Shown piece after piece: positions 34,497-41,797 of a stretch of DNA of 64,000 bases. The first letter of the stretch is position 1, and each line of letters begins with the position of its first letter. The stretch comes from Paenibacillus sp. LHD-117 (GTDB lineage Bacteria; Bacillota; Bacilli; Paenibacillales; Paenibacillaceae): positions 1 through 64,000 of the forward strand of contig NZ_JAVFVT010000021.1 of the NCBI RefSeq assembly GCF_030929555.1, written 5' to 3'. The translations under genes were made by a program, and so were the position numbers. The notes beneath the pieces are model-generated. The model did no database searches. It saw only the letters and a list, made by a program, of their open reading frames with translations, and was not told where the DNA came from.

Positions 34497-35654
34497 ATGA
34501 AACTACTATCGATAGAGCCGACGCCAAGCCCGAACTCCATGAAGCTGAACGTGGACGAGACGCTTCCGCGCGGACGAAGACTGACGTACAAATCAAGCGA
34601 AGCGGCGGAAGCCCCGCAACCCTATAAAGAGCTTCTTCTCATCGACGGGGTTCGCGGCTTGTTCCGCACCGTCGACTTCATCGCGCTGGACCGTAAGCCC
34701 GGCGCGGATTGGGCGCGTATCTTGGGAGAAGCAAGAAACTTGCTGCAAGCGGATGGAGCAGACGACGCCGGAGCAGCTCGGCAGCAAGACGGCATGGCCG
34801 CCGGCTACGGGGAAGCGCAGGTGCTCGTCCAGATGTACCGCGGCATCCCGATGCAGGTACGTGTGAGGACGAACGACGGAGAGACGCGTTCCGCGCTGCC
34901 CGCGAAGTTCGGAGAAGCCGTAGGCCGTGCCGCGGGATCGTCCATGATCCGCGAGCGCATGCTGGAGGAGCTGGGCGTTCGTTACGGGGAGCCGGAGGAA
35001 ATCGCCGCCGAGATCGTCCGTGAGCTTGATGCCTCCTACACGGAGGAGCGGCTGGGGGCGCTCGTGGAAGCAGCGCAAGCGGCAGGTGCAAGCGGCGATC
35101 AAGCGGAAACGCCGTTAGCGCCGCGGCCGGCTCCGCTAAGCCTCGAGGAAGCGACGGAAGCATTCGCCGCGGCGGATTGGCAAAGCCGTTACGCCGCGCT
35201 CGAGCGTTACGTCAGCGCGCCGGAAGGATTGCCGCTGCTCGCTCGCGCCATCCGCGACGAGAACGCCTCCGTTCGCAGGCTGGCCGTCGTATACCTCGGC
35301 GACCTTAGATCGCCGGAAGCGTTGCCCCTTCTGTTCGAAGCGTTGAAGGACGCATCGGCATCCGTTCGGAGAACGGCGGGCGACACCTTGTCCGATCTAG
35401 GCGACCCTGCGGCGATCGGTCCGATGATCGAAGCATTGAGGGACAAAAATAAGCTGGTCAGATGGCGCGCGGCGCGTTACTTGTACGAAGCAGGGGACGA
35501 ATCCGCAGTGGAGGCGCTCCAAGAAGCGGCCAAAGACGCAGAGTTCGAAATTCAGCTGCAAGCCCAGATCGCGCTTGAGCGGATTCTTCGCGGCGAGGAA
35601 GCGGCCGGCTCCGTCTGGCAGCAGATGACCGCTGCTCGCGGCGGGCAATCATAA
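34497..35654 (+). CDS. CvfC/YpgR-like protein: Nfu N-terminal domain plus HEAT repeats
   Basis: The 385-residue protein opens with an Nfu/NifU N-terminal-type domain (IEPTPSPNSMKLNVDET, residues 6-22, extending to about 85) and ends with PBS-lyase HEAT-like repeats (about 225-365), for example AVVYLGDLRSPEALPLLFEA and AGDTLSDLGDPAAIGPMIEA. This layout is that of Staphylococcus CvfC and B. subtilis YpgR, linked to virulence or metabolism but biochemically obscure. AAGGAGG lies 10 bases before the ATG. It is a single gene ended by a strong terminator. Confidence 0.88.
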   Translation: MKLLSIEPTPSPNSMKLNVDETLPRGRRLTYKSSEAAEAPQPYKELLLIDGVRGLFRTVDFIALDRKPGADWARILGEARNLLQADGADDAGAARQQDGMAAGYGEAQVLVQMYRGIPMQVRVRTNDGETRSALPAKFGEAVGRAAGSSMIRERMLEELGVRYGEPEEIAAEIVRELDASYTEERLGALVEAAQAAGASGDQAETPLAPRPAPLSLEEATEAFAAADWQSRYAALERYVSAPEGLPLLARAIRDENASVRRLAVVYLGDLRSPEALPLLFEALKDASASVRRTAGDTLSDLGDPAAIGPMIEALRDKNKLVRWRAARYLYEAGDESAVEALQEAAKDAEFEIQLQAQIALERILRGEEAAGSVWQQMTAARGGQS

Positions 35655-35660
35655 TTCAAA

Positions 35661-35708
35661 AAAGACGAAACCAGCTGCCATGCTGCCAGCTGCTTCGTCT
35701 TTTTTTTT
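35661..35708 (+). terminator. Terminator after the CvfC-like gene
   Basis: AAGACGAA pairs with TTCGTCTT, with an inner CAGCTG stem, followed by TTTTTTTT. Confidence 0.92.
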
Positions 35709-35729
35709 GCGCAATACAACATCCCGCCG

Positions 35730-36923
35730 CTATGGGTACTCCAGCTGAATGCTCACGATCAACGAACCTTCGCCTGCGTACGGCTCGTAGCTCGCGCGAT
35801 AGCCGACGGCTACCCCGACGTCACCGAACGCTTCCTTTAGCGCCTCCGGGAACCCGTCGGCTTCGACGTACCGGAACTGCAGACTGTTCGCCCCGCTGCG
35901 GACTGCGGCCGCTACCGTTTTCTTCAAGGCGGCTTTATCCCGAACCGTGTTCTCCTCTTCCAGCCAATGCAGACCTAAAGCAAGCTTCAGCTTCGCCGCC
36001 AATCGCGCTTGTTGTCCCGTACCGCCAAGCTCCAGCTCGCGAAGCGTATCCGCATAGGACGTTCCGGCTGCAGGATATGTTCTCGTCCACTGATGATCGC
36101 GGCGGAGCTCCTCGTCCGTCTTCAGGTAATAGCTATACCGGATCCGGGAATCGGACGAGGCGCCTACGGGGTCGTCCCACGTCATGTCCAGATGGTACCA
36201 GCTCCCGGCCAGCTTCACCATGTTCCAGGCGTGCTCGCCCGTATTGACCGAACCTTCGGCGATCAGCACCTCGAGCCCCGCTTTCTCCAGCATTTTGTAG
36301 CCCAAGAGCGAATAACCCTGGCAGACCGTCTTGCCTAACGTAATCGCATCGTACGCCGTGTAATAAGAGAGCGATTGATCGTATTCCACATGCGTCACAA
36401 TCCAGTCGTGGATGACCTTGATCTTCTCGTGGTCGTTCATGCCGGGGGTCAGAATTTCTGCCAGCGTTTCGTCGACTTTGCGATCGACGGCAGCCGTCTG
36501 ATCCTCCGTTTCTCGAAACCTCGCTTCTACCGCGATCGTCGACTTGTTGCCCCAGCTGCGGATCGTGTACAAATATGATTCCAGGATATAGGCCGAATAA
36601 TCGTCATGCCTAAGCGCAGACCGAATGATGTCCGTCATGTTGTCGGATAGCTGCTTTCGGTTGCCCGTGTAAGAAACGGTGAATCGTTCCGAACGGGATT
36701 GAAAACCCGCTGCAAGCTGAAGCTCGAGCTCATTGTACGGCCCGGTCTCCGCTTCGCCCGCGCTGCCCTCCAGCTTCTTCACCTTCACCTTCTCCTTGTC
36801 TACGGCCACGATCGGCTCGTCCGACTCCGCGATCGCCGGGAACAGGTCAAGCTTCAGTTCCAAACTATAAGCCGCCAGCACGATTATGCCCAACACTAGA
36901 AGCCTTGACGTTACATTTCGCAT
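35730..36923 (-). CDS. Secreted/anchored transglutaminase-like domain protein
   Basis: The 397-residue protein has an N-terminal membrane segment (about residues 8-22) and a transglutaminase-like core: Cys in GKTVCQGYS near 197, His in TGEHAWN near 230 and Asp in YHLDMTWDD near 243 form the Cys-His-Asp triad. The upstream part (about 60-150) is a helical domain common in Paenibacillus copies, and the C-terminal 100 residues are unassigned. It would act outside the membrane, perhaps on peptidoglycan or proteins. AAGGAGG precedes the ATG by 5 bases. Confidence 0.9.
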   Translation of the reverse strand: MRNVTSRLLVLGIIVLAAYSLELKLDLFPAIAESDEPIVAVDKEKVKVKKLEGSAGEAETGPYNELELQLAAGFQSRSERFTVSYTGNRKQLSDNMTDIIRSALRHDDYSAYILESYLYTIRSWGNKSTIAVEARFRETEDQTAAVDRKVDETLAEILTPGMNDHEKIKVIHDWIVTHVEYDQSLSYYTAYDAITLGKTVCQGYSLLGYKMLEKAGLEVLIAEGSVNTGEHAWNMVKLAGSWYHLDMTWDDPVGASSDSRIRYSYYLKTDEELRRDHQWTRTYPAAGTSYADTLRELELGGTGQQARLAAKLKLALGLHWLEEENTVRDKAALKKTVAAAVRSGANSLQFRYVEADGFPEALKEAFGDVGVAVGYRASYEPYAGEGSLIVSIQLEYP

Positions 36924-37036
36924 ACCCGCCTCCTTACCCTTGCTCTCGCTCTCTTCCTTCCATCATATGCTTGTATGCGCGATTCATACTTGGCGAGGAA
37001 GATTTCCCGAGGAGGAACAAGCAGGCCTTCGGCAGC

Positions 37037-37669
37037 TTATAGCGCTCGAACCGCCTCCGTGAATTGACGCGCGCGTTCCGTCACCAGATCCAGCTTTCCT
37101 TCCTTCACCCACTCCATCGATATCAGCTTGCCGCCCATCCCGACCGCGTTCGCGCCAGCCGCAAAATAATCCTTGATGTTGGAGAGATCGACGCCGCCCG
37201 TCGCCATGATCGGCACGTTCTCGAGCGGACCTCTAATCTCCTTCAAATAACCGGTCCCAAGCGTTCCCATCGGGAACAGCTTAACCGCGTTCGCGCCGGC
37301 CTTCACGGCTTTGACGATCTCCGTCGGGGTCATTACGCCCGGCCAGACCGCGACTCCGCGTTCATGACCATACGCGATGACCTCCTCGTCGAGGTTCGGC
37401 GAGATCAGAAACTGCGCGCCTGCGGCCACCGCGCGTTCCGCATAGCCGATATCGAGCACGGTACCGGCACCGATATAAGCGGCACTCCCGAACTTCGTTC
37501 GCCACCGCTCGATAATGGCAGCGGCGCCATCCGTGTTCATCGTTACCTCCATTAGCCGAATCCCGCCGTCAATGAGCGCCTGGGCGGCCGCATCCGCCTC
37601 ATGTTCCCCGATCCCGCGCAAGATCGCCACGATTTTGTGCTCCAATAGCTTCTCCAGCATCTGATCCAC
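37037..37669 (-). CDS. KDPG/KHG aldolase family (bifunctional 2-keto-3-deoxy-gluconate type)
   Basis: The 210-residue protein has the class I aldolase pattern: the opening LLEHKIVAILRGI, MEVTMNT near residue 43 (catalytic Glu), GAGTVLD near 74, and the Schiff-base Lys in AVKLFPMG near 128. It cleaves 2-keto-3-deoxy-6-phosphogluconate (or 4-hydroxy-2-oxoglutarate). The start is taken at GTG 37669, 9 bases after AAGGAG; an ATG at 37714 that overlaps the mutY stop region is the alternative. It follows mutY closely but shares no pathway with it. No kinase partner is nearby. Confidence 0.9.
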   Translation of the reverse strand: MDQMLEKLLEHKIVAILRGIGEHEADAAAQALIDGGIRLMEVTMNTDGAAAIIERWRTKFGSAAYIGAGTVLDIGYAERAVAAGAQFLISPNLDEEVIAYGHERGVAVWPGVMTPTEIVKAVKAGANAVKLFPMGTLGTGYLKEIRGPLENVPIMATGGVDLSNIKDYFAAGANAVGMGGKLISMEWVKEGKLDLVTERARQFTEAVRAL

Positions 37670-37715
37670 AACGTTCAGCTCCTTAAATATGGGATTCGCC
37701 TTGCTTGCTTCCATG

Positions 37716-38900
37716 TTACCGCCAATGCTCGCCTAGAATCCGGATAAAAACGTTAGGGAACGGCAGCTGCGCCATGTCTTCCTTCACGATCCATCTGTAT
37801 TTCAACGCGTCATTGCCTGCTTTTGGATCTGTCTCATTCCCATACGAATAAGATGCCGCGGCTTCTGCGGCGATTTCTTCACCCATTCCACGGACGCCAA
37901 GATCGGCTCCGAAAACTCTCATCTTCCAGTGGATATGGCTGAACACATGGTCCGCGTCCATCACCCAATCCTTCGGCCTTATCAACAAGCCTGCTTCGGC
38001 TTCAACCGTCCGGATCAGCGCTTCGGCCATGTCTCCCTGTTTCTTCGGAGCATCGCCGAAAAACGATTCGCCGGACGCCGACGGCAGCAGCACATGAGGT
38101 AGCTCCCACATTTGGGCGAGCAACCCCGTTGCCGGGCGCTGCCTAACCAGCACTCTGCCCTCGTCCTCTACGATGACGGCAGCCCGGTATTCCTGGCGCG
38201 GCGGCTTCGCTTTTGTCTTGATCGGCAGCTCCGTCTCCTTGCCCGCCAGCCTGCCGGCGCAGTGCTCCATGACGGGACATGTGAGGCAGCCAGGAGATTT
38301 CGGCGTACAGACGAGCGCCCCGAGCTCCATGAGCGCTTGATTGAAATCGCCGGCAGCCCCGTCCGGAATAAGCGTGACCGCAAGCTTCTCGATGCCGATT
38401 CGCGTCGCGGGCTTCGCAATATCGTCTTCCAGGCAGAAGTATCTGGACAAGACGCGCATGACGTTCCCGTCGACCGCGGGATAAGGACGGTTGAAAGCAA
38501 TGCTCATCACGGCACCGCTTGTGTAAGGACCAACTCCCTTCAAGCCGGATACCGCAGCATGATCGTCGGGGATAATCCCGCCGTACGTCTCCATCACCAT
38601 CTTCGCGCCCGCCTGCAGATTGCGCGCGCGCGAGTAATAGCCGAGTCCTTCCCAACGTTTCAGCACCTCATCCTCGGGTGCCTCCGCCAGCGCTTGCACG
38701 GTCGGGAATTTGTCCATAAAAGCCAGATAATATGGAATTACCGTATCGACTCTCGTTTGCTGCAGCATGATTTCGGATACCCATACACGGTAAGGATCCC
38801 GGTTTTGCCGCCAAGGCAAATCACGTTTCTGCAGTCTGTACCACGCCAACAATTCCTCGCTGAAATACGTTTTTGCCTCTTGTTGTTTCGAATGAACCAT
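37716..38900 (-). CDS. mutY: A/G-specific adenine glycosylase MutY
   Basis: The 394-residue DNA repair enzyme removes adenine mispaired with 8-oxoguanine. It has SEIMLQQT near residue 42 (catalytic Glu43), the helix-hairpin-helix GLKGVGPYTSGAV, catalytic Asp144 in AVDGNV, and the 4Fe-4S cysteines in VCTPKSPGCLTCPVMEHC. The C-terminal half is a NUDIX-like domain (from about 245) that recognises 8-oxoguanine. The start at 38900 (MVHSKQQEA) is preceded by AAGGAA; a longer in-frame opening to 39131 is not protein-like. Confidence 0.95.
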   Translation of the reverse strand: MVHSKQQEAKTYFSEELLAWYRLQKRDLPWRQNRDPYRVWVSEIMLQQTRVDTVIPYYLAFMDKFPTVQALAEAPEDEVLKRWEGLGYYSRARNLQAGAKMVMETYGGIIPDDHAAVSGLKGVGPYTSGAVMSIAFNRPYPAVDGNVMRVLSRYFCLEDDIAKPATRIGIEKLAVTLIPDGAAGDFNQALMELGALVCTPKSPGCLTCPVMEHCAGRLAGKETELPIKTKAKPPRQEYRAAVIVEDEGRVLVRQRPATGLLAQMWELPHVLLPSASGESFFGDAPKKQGDMAEALIRTVEAEAGLLIRPKDWVMDADHVFSHIHWKMRVFGADLGVRGMGEEIAAEAAASYSYGNETDPKAGNDALKYRWIVKEDMAQLPFPNVFIRILGEHWR

Positions 38901-39001
38901 GTTGTTGTCGTTCCTTCCTTGTATACCGATCCCCTCGCTGTATCGCGTACGCGTAAGCAATCGAGGGGTTGTGTCGCCGATTCGTCTATGACTATACTCT
39001 A

Positions 39002-39040
39002 TTAGAGGTTGTACAAAAAGTCCAATTTTTGATCCCGATG
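39002..39040 (+). repeat. MITE-like element fragment (left end only, copy F)
   Basis: TTAGAGGTTGTACAAAAAGTCC, followed by AATTTTTGATCCCGATGT, matches the left 38 bases of the element with a few changes and then stops. No right end follows. It is probably a truncated remnant next to mutY. Confidence 0.6.
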
Positions 39041-39082
39041 TTCCTATGAACCTATTGGCAAAAAAGAAAAGGAGGATTGCGG

Positions 39083-39445
39083 ATGAATACCCGCATCCAA
39101 TTCGAACGCTCCGCCTTGACCGTCTTCGCAATCATTCTCCTTGCGATAGCTGCAGGCTGCGGCGGCCCGTTGCAAGGCAAAAAGAGTGGCAAGGCACTAA
39201 GCGATGCTCCAGCCGAAACGGCGGCGCTCTATCAATCGCGATGCCTCTCCTGCCACGGCAGCGAGCTGCAGGGGCGGGTCGGCAGCGAGACGAACCTGCA
39301 GCAGATCGGCTCCAGGTTATCCGCGGACGAGATCGCCGTGCAAATTCGGGACGGCGGACAAGAAGGGCTGATGCCCGCATTCGGCGATCAACTAACCGAG
39401 GAAGAGATCAAGGGCCTGGCCGACTGGCTCGCGAGCAAGCAGTAA
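39083..39445 (+). CDS. Cytochrome c551-like lipoprotein
   Basis: The 120-residue protein has a lipoprotein signal peptide with lipobox-like LAIAAGC near residue 28, a single haem motif CLSCHG near 56-60 and an axial Met in GLMPAFGD near 96. This is the small cytochrome c of Firmicutes (CccB/CccA type), a membrane-tethered electron carrier for terminal oxidases. AGGAGG lies 7 bases before the ATG at 39083. It stands alone, ended by a terminator. Confidence 0.92.
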   Translation: MNTRIQFERSALTVFAIILLAIAAGCGGPLQGKKSGKALSDAPAETAALYQSRCLSCHGSELQGRVGSETNLQQIGSRLSADEIAVQIRDGGQEGLMPAFGDQLTEEEIKGLADWLASKQ

Positions 39446-39458
39446 AAGAAAAAAATAA

Positions 39459-39489
39459 GCGATACAGGAATCAATGATCCCTGTATCGC
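39459..39489. terminator. Terminator between convergent genes
   Basis: The perfect 10-bp stem GCGATACAGG / CCTGTATCGC with an 11-base loop lies between convergent genes; A-rich on the left, little T on the right. Confidence 0.7.
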
Positions 39490-39500
39490 CTATTCGAAAT

Positions 39501-39746
39501 TCAAAAGCCGACAAAATGTCCGTTCAGCTTCGGAGACTTTGGCTGAAGGATCGCGGAAGGACCCATATACGTCCAAGCGGTGTCCCCCATCTGAGGATGC
39601 GCGGGAAACAGATCGCCTTGTAGTAAAAGCAAGTCGCCTCCCCAATCATCCATGTACAATCCTTCGAACTGCACCCACTGGCCGGACTTGAATCTTCGCT
39701 TCGCGCCATGCTTTCCGTGGTTGCGAACCCGTTCTTCCCAATCCAT
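39501..39746 (-). CDS. Conserved hypothetical protein, 81 residues
   Basis: A small soluble protein with an aromatic, Gly/Asp-rich core (GQWVQFEGLYMDDWGGD) and no membrane segment. The ATG at 39746 (MDWEERVR) is 9 bases from AAGGAG; an in-frame extension to 39770 is unsupported. It is convergent with the cytochrome gene and reads leftward behind acpS. I recognise no domain. Confidence 0.72.
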   Translation of the reverse strand: MDWEERVRNHGKHGAKRRFKSGQWVQFEGLYMDDWGGDLLLLQGDLFPAHPQMGDTAWTYMGPSAILQPKSPKLNGHFVGF

Positions 39747-39806
39747 GCGCCTAGTCTCCTTCCGCTCCATACTTGATACTATTACATTCCAAGTATGGGC
39801 GAACGG

Positions 39807-40205
39807 TTACCTCTTTATCCGCTCGACGACAACAAAAGCCGAAGCCATTGCGCGTTCATGCGTAATCGTGACATGGATTTGGATAAATTCCGGATTCAGG
39901 CCAAGCCGCATCCAGGCTCCTTCGGACAAACCGCATACGGGTTTGCCGTCGGCATCGCGGAATATATCGATGTCCTGAAAGCCAAGCAGCTCCCCGATCC
40001 CGCACCCGAACGCTTTGGAGACGGCTTCCTTCGCGGCGAATCTGCCGGCCGTGAATTGATGCAGCCGGGCTCCGGCATACGATTCCGCGAGCTTCCGCTC
40101 GCTTTCCGTCAAGACGCGCGCCAGGAAGCGGGAACCCCGCTCCCCCTCCAGCACGGCCTCTACGCGCAGCACGTCCGTCAAGTCATGTCCGATTCCAATA
40201 ATCAC
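39807..40205 (-). CDS. acpS: Holo-[acyl-carrier-protein] synthase AcpS
   Basis: The 132-residue protein has the family signatures: IGIGHDLTD (Asp8 binds Mg) and FAAKEAVSKAFG (Glu60), with the C-terminal THERAMASAFVVVE. It moves 4'-phosphopantetheine from CoA to the acyl carrier protein serine. The start is GTG at 40205, with AGGAGAAGG upstream. NadE follows on the same strand 34 bases before it. Confidence 0.95.
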   Translation of the reverse strand: MIIGIGHDLTDVLRVEAVLEGERGSRFLARVLTESERKLAESYAGARLHQFTAGRFAAKEAVSKAFGCGIGELLGFQDIDIFRDADGKPVCGLSEGAWMRLGLNPEFIQIHVTITHERAMASAFVVVERIKR

Positions 40206-40239
40206 GAGGGCACCGCCTTCTCCTATGCTTGAAGGCGAG

Positions 40240-41049
40240 TTAGATACCCGGTATTCCGGACCTCTTATGCTCTGTCTTCAAATATTGTTTCTCCAGCTTC
40301 TCCCGCACCTCCGGCGCTATCTCCTTGCCTTCGAGGTACGCGCTGTTGTCGTCGTACAGAATGCCGAGCTCGCCTTCGTCCGTTTGGCCTTCCCAGAGAC
40401 CTGCGGAAGGTGCTTTGTCCAGTACGCTCTTCGGAACTCCGATATGCGCCGCGATCTGACGAACTTGGCGTTTGTTCAGCGAGCTGAGAGGCGTAATGTC
40501 GACCGCCCCATCGCCCCACTTCGTGTAAAAGCCCGTAATTGCTTCGGAAGCATGGTCGGTACCTACGACCAACAAATTCAAGTCGAATGCAAGCGCGTAT
40601 TGCATGACCATGCGCGTTCTAGCTTTTACGTTGCCCTTGCCGCCGCGGCTGATGTGGCGCGGAATGCCGAGCTGCTTGAAGCTGTGCTCGACTTCGAGCG
40701 CGATCTCGTCGACGGCTTCCGCGATATTCGTTTCGGCCTTGTAGCGAAGGTCGAAAGCATCCGCCACCGCATAGCTGTCGGCGATATCCGCTTGATCGCC
40801 GTAAGGCTGGAACACTCCGAGCGTCAAATATTCTTTGCCCGTCTCTTCGCTTAGCTCATCCGTCGCCTGCTTGCATAATCCGGTCGCGACGGCGCTGTCG
40901 ATGCCGCCGCTAATGGCGATAAGAAGGCCAGACGTACCCGAATTAAGCACGTATTGCTTCAGGAAATCGACGCGCTTACGCACTTCGGCAGCAACGTCGA
41001 TCGTCGGCTTAACGCCAAGTCGTTCGATGATTTGTTGTTGTAGGCTCAT
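40240..41049 (-). CDS. nadE: NH3-dependent NAD synthetase
   Basis: The 269-residue protein is the short, ammonia-dependent form (about 270 residues, as in B. subtilis) without a glutaminase domain. It has the ATP pyrophosphatase P-loop SGGIDSAVA at residues 47-55, TKWGDGAVDITPLSSLNKRQVR for deamido-NAD binding, and the C-terminal Mg region. It makes NAD from deamido-NAD, ATP and ammonia. GGAG lies 7 bases before the ATG. Confidence 0.96.
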   Translation of the reverse strand: MSLQQQIIERLGVKPTIDVAAEVRKRVDFLKQYVLNSGTSGLLIAISGGIDSAVATGLCKQATDELSEETGKEYLTLGVFQPYGDQADIADSYAVADAFDLRYKAETNIAEAVDEIALEVEHSFKQLGIPRHISRGGKGNVKARTRMVMQYALAFDLNLLVVGTDHASEAITGFYTKWGDGAVDITPLSSLNKRQVRQIAAHIGVPKSVLDKAPSAGLWEGQTDEGELGILYDDNSAYLEGKEIAPEVREKLEKQYLKTEHKRSGIPGI

Positions 41050-41062
41050 CTCTTAGCTCCTA

Positions 41063-41497
41063 TTAAACGCAGTATTTGTCGAAAGCATCCGTCAGATCGG
41101 CCGCGATCTCCGCTGCGGAACGATTCTCGATTTGGTGACGCTCGATGAAATGAACAAGCTCTCCGTCTTTCAACAGGGCGATCGAAGGCGACGAAGGCGG
41201 GTACGGTGCGAAATATTCGCGTGCTTTCGCCGTTGCTTCCTTGTCTTGTCCGGCAAATACCGTGAACAGGTGGTCAGGCGTTACTTCGTTCTTCAACGCT
41301 TCCGCGACGCCGGGACGGCATTGGCCTGCCGCGCATCCGCAAACGGAGTTAATGACGATCAAAGCCGTGCCGCTTGCGTTCGGTACGTTCTCTTCGACCT
41401 CTTCCGGCGTGCGAAGCTCCTGAATTCCAAGCTTCGTCAAGTCGTCGCGCATCGGCTGAACCATATCCAGCATATATCTTTCGAATGACATGGACAT
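41063..41497 (-). CDS. brxA: Bacilliredoxin (YphP/YqiW family)
   Basis: The 144-residue protein has the VNSVCGC-type active site (VINSVCGCAAG) and FAGQDKEATA, both hallmarks of bacilliredoxins. They remove bacillithiol mixed disulfides from proteins after oxidative stress. It is nearer the BrxA (YphP) than BrxB (YqiW) form in its N-terminal region, but the two are close. The start at 41497 is 9 bases after AAGGGAG. It is followed by nadE 13 bases later. Confidence 0.9.
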   Translation of the reverse strand: MSMSFERYMLDMVQPMRDDLTKLGIQELRTPEEVEENVPNASGTALIVINSVCGCAAGQCRPGVAEALKNEVTPDHLFTVFAGQDKEATAKAREYFAPYPPSSPSIALLKDGELVHFIERHQIENRSAAEIAADLTDAFDKYCV

Positions 41498-41557
41498 CAA
41501 TAAACACTCCCTTATTGTAGTGATTTTTGCTACTATTATAACGCCCCTTACGAAAAT

Positions 41558-41589
41558 AAAGCAACCGGAGCGCTTGCCCCGGCTGCTTT
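41558..41589 (-). terminator. Terminator upstream of the bacilliredoxin gene
   Basis: AAAGCAGCCGG / CCGGTTGCTTT (one wobble pair) followed by ATTTTCG on the minus strand. It probably ends transcripts from the small gene and kinase to its right. Confidence 0.7.
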
Positions 41590-41640
41590 CTTCCATCAGA
41601 TGACAGCTAACCGTTCGATTCGTCTCTCCCGAGTTTACGA

Positions 41641-41781
41641 CTAAGTGGAAGGACGGTTCGGCCCGTTCAGCTTCTTGTCTATGCCTTGACCCGATTTGTT
41701 CCTGCCCGCGCCGGCTGCATTCCGGGCGGCCTGCTTCCTCTGCTCCATGGAGCTGCCGTCAGCCCCGTTCGATTGTGGCAT
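41641..41781 (-). CDS. Small basic hypothetical protein, 46 residues
   Basis: Read on the minus strand: MPQSNGADGSSMEQRKQA near the start and a C-terminus ending RPST before TAG. It is strongly basic and Asn/Gly/Ala/Ser-rich, like a small DNA-binding or spore-type protein, but I cannot assign a family. AAGGAGG lies 8 bases upstream of the ATG at 41781. It directly follows the sensor kinase gene (41798-43477, 16 bases), so it may be co-transcribed with it. Confidence 0.65.
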   Translation of the reverse strand: MPQSNGADGSSMEQRKQAARNAAGAGRNKSGQGIDKKLNGPNRPST

Positions 41782-41797
41782 CGCATACGCCTCCTTC

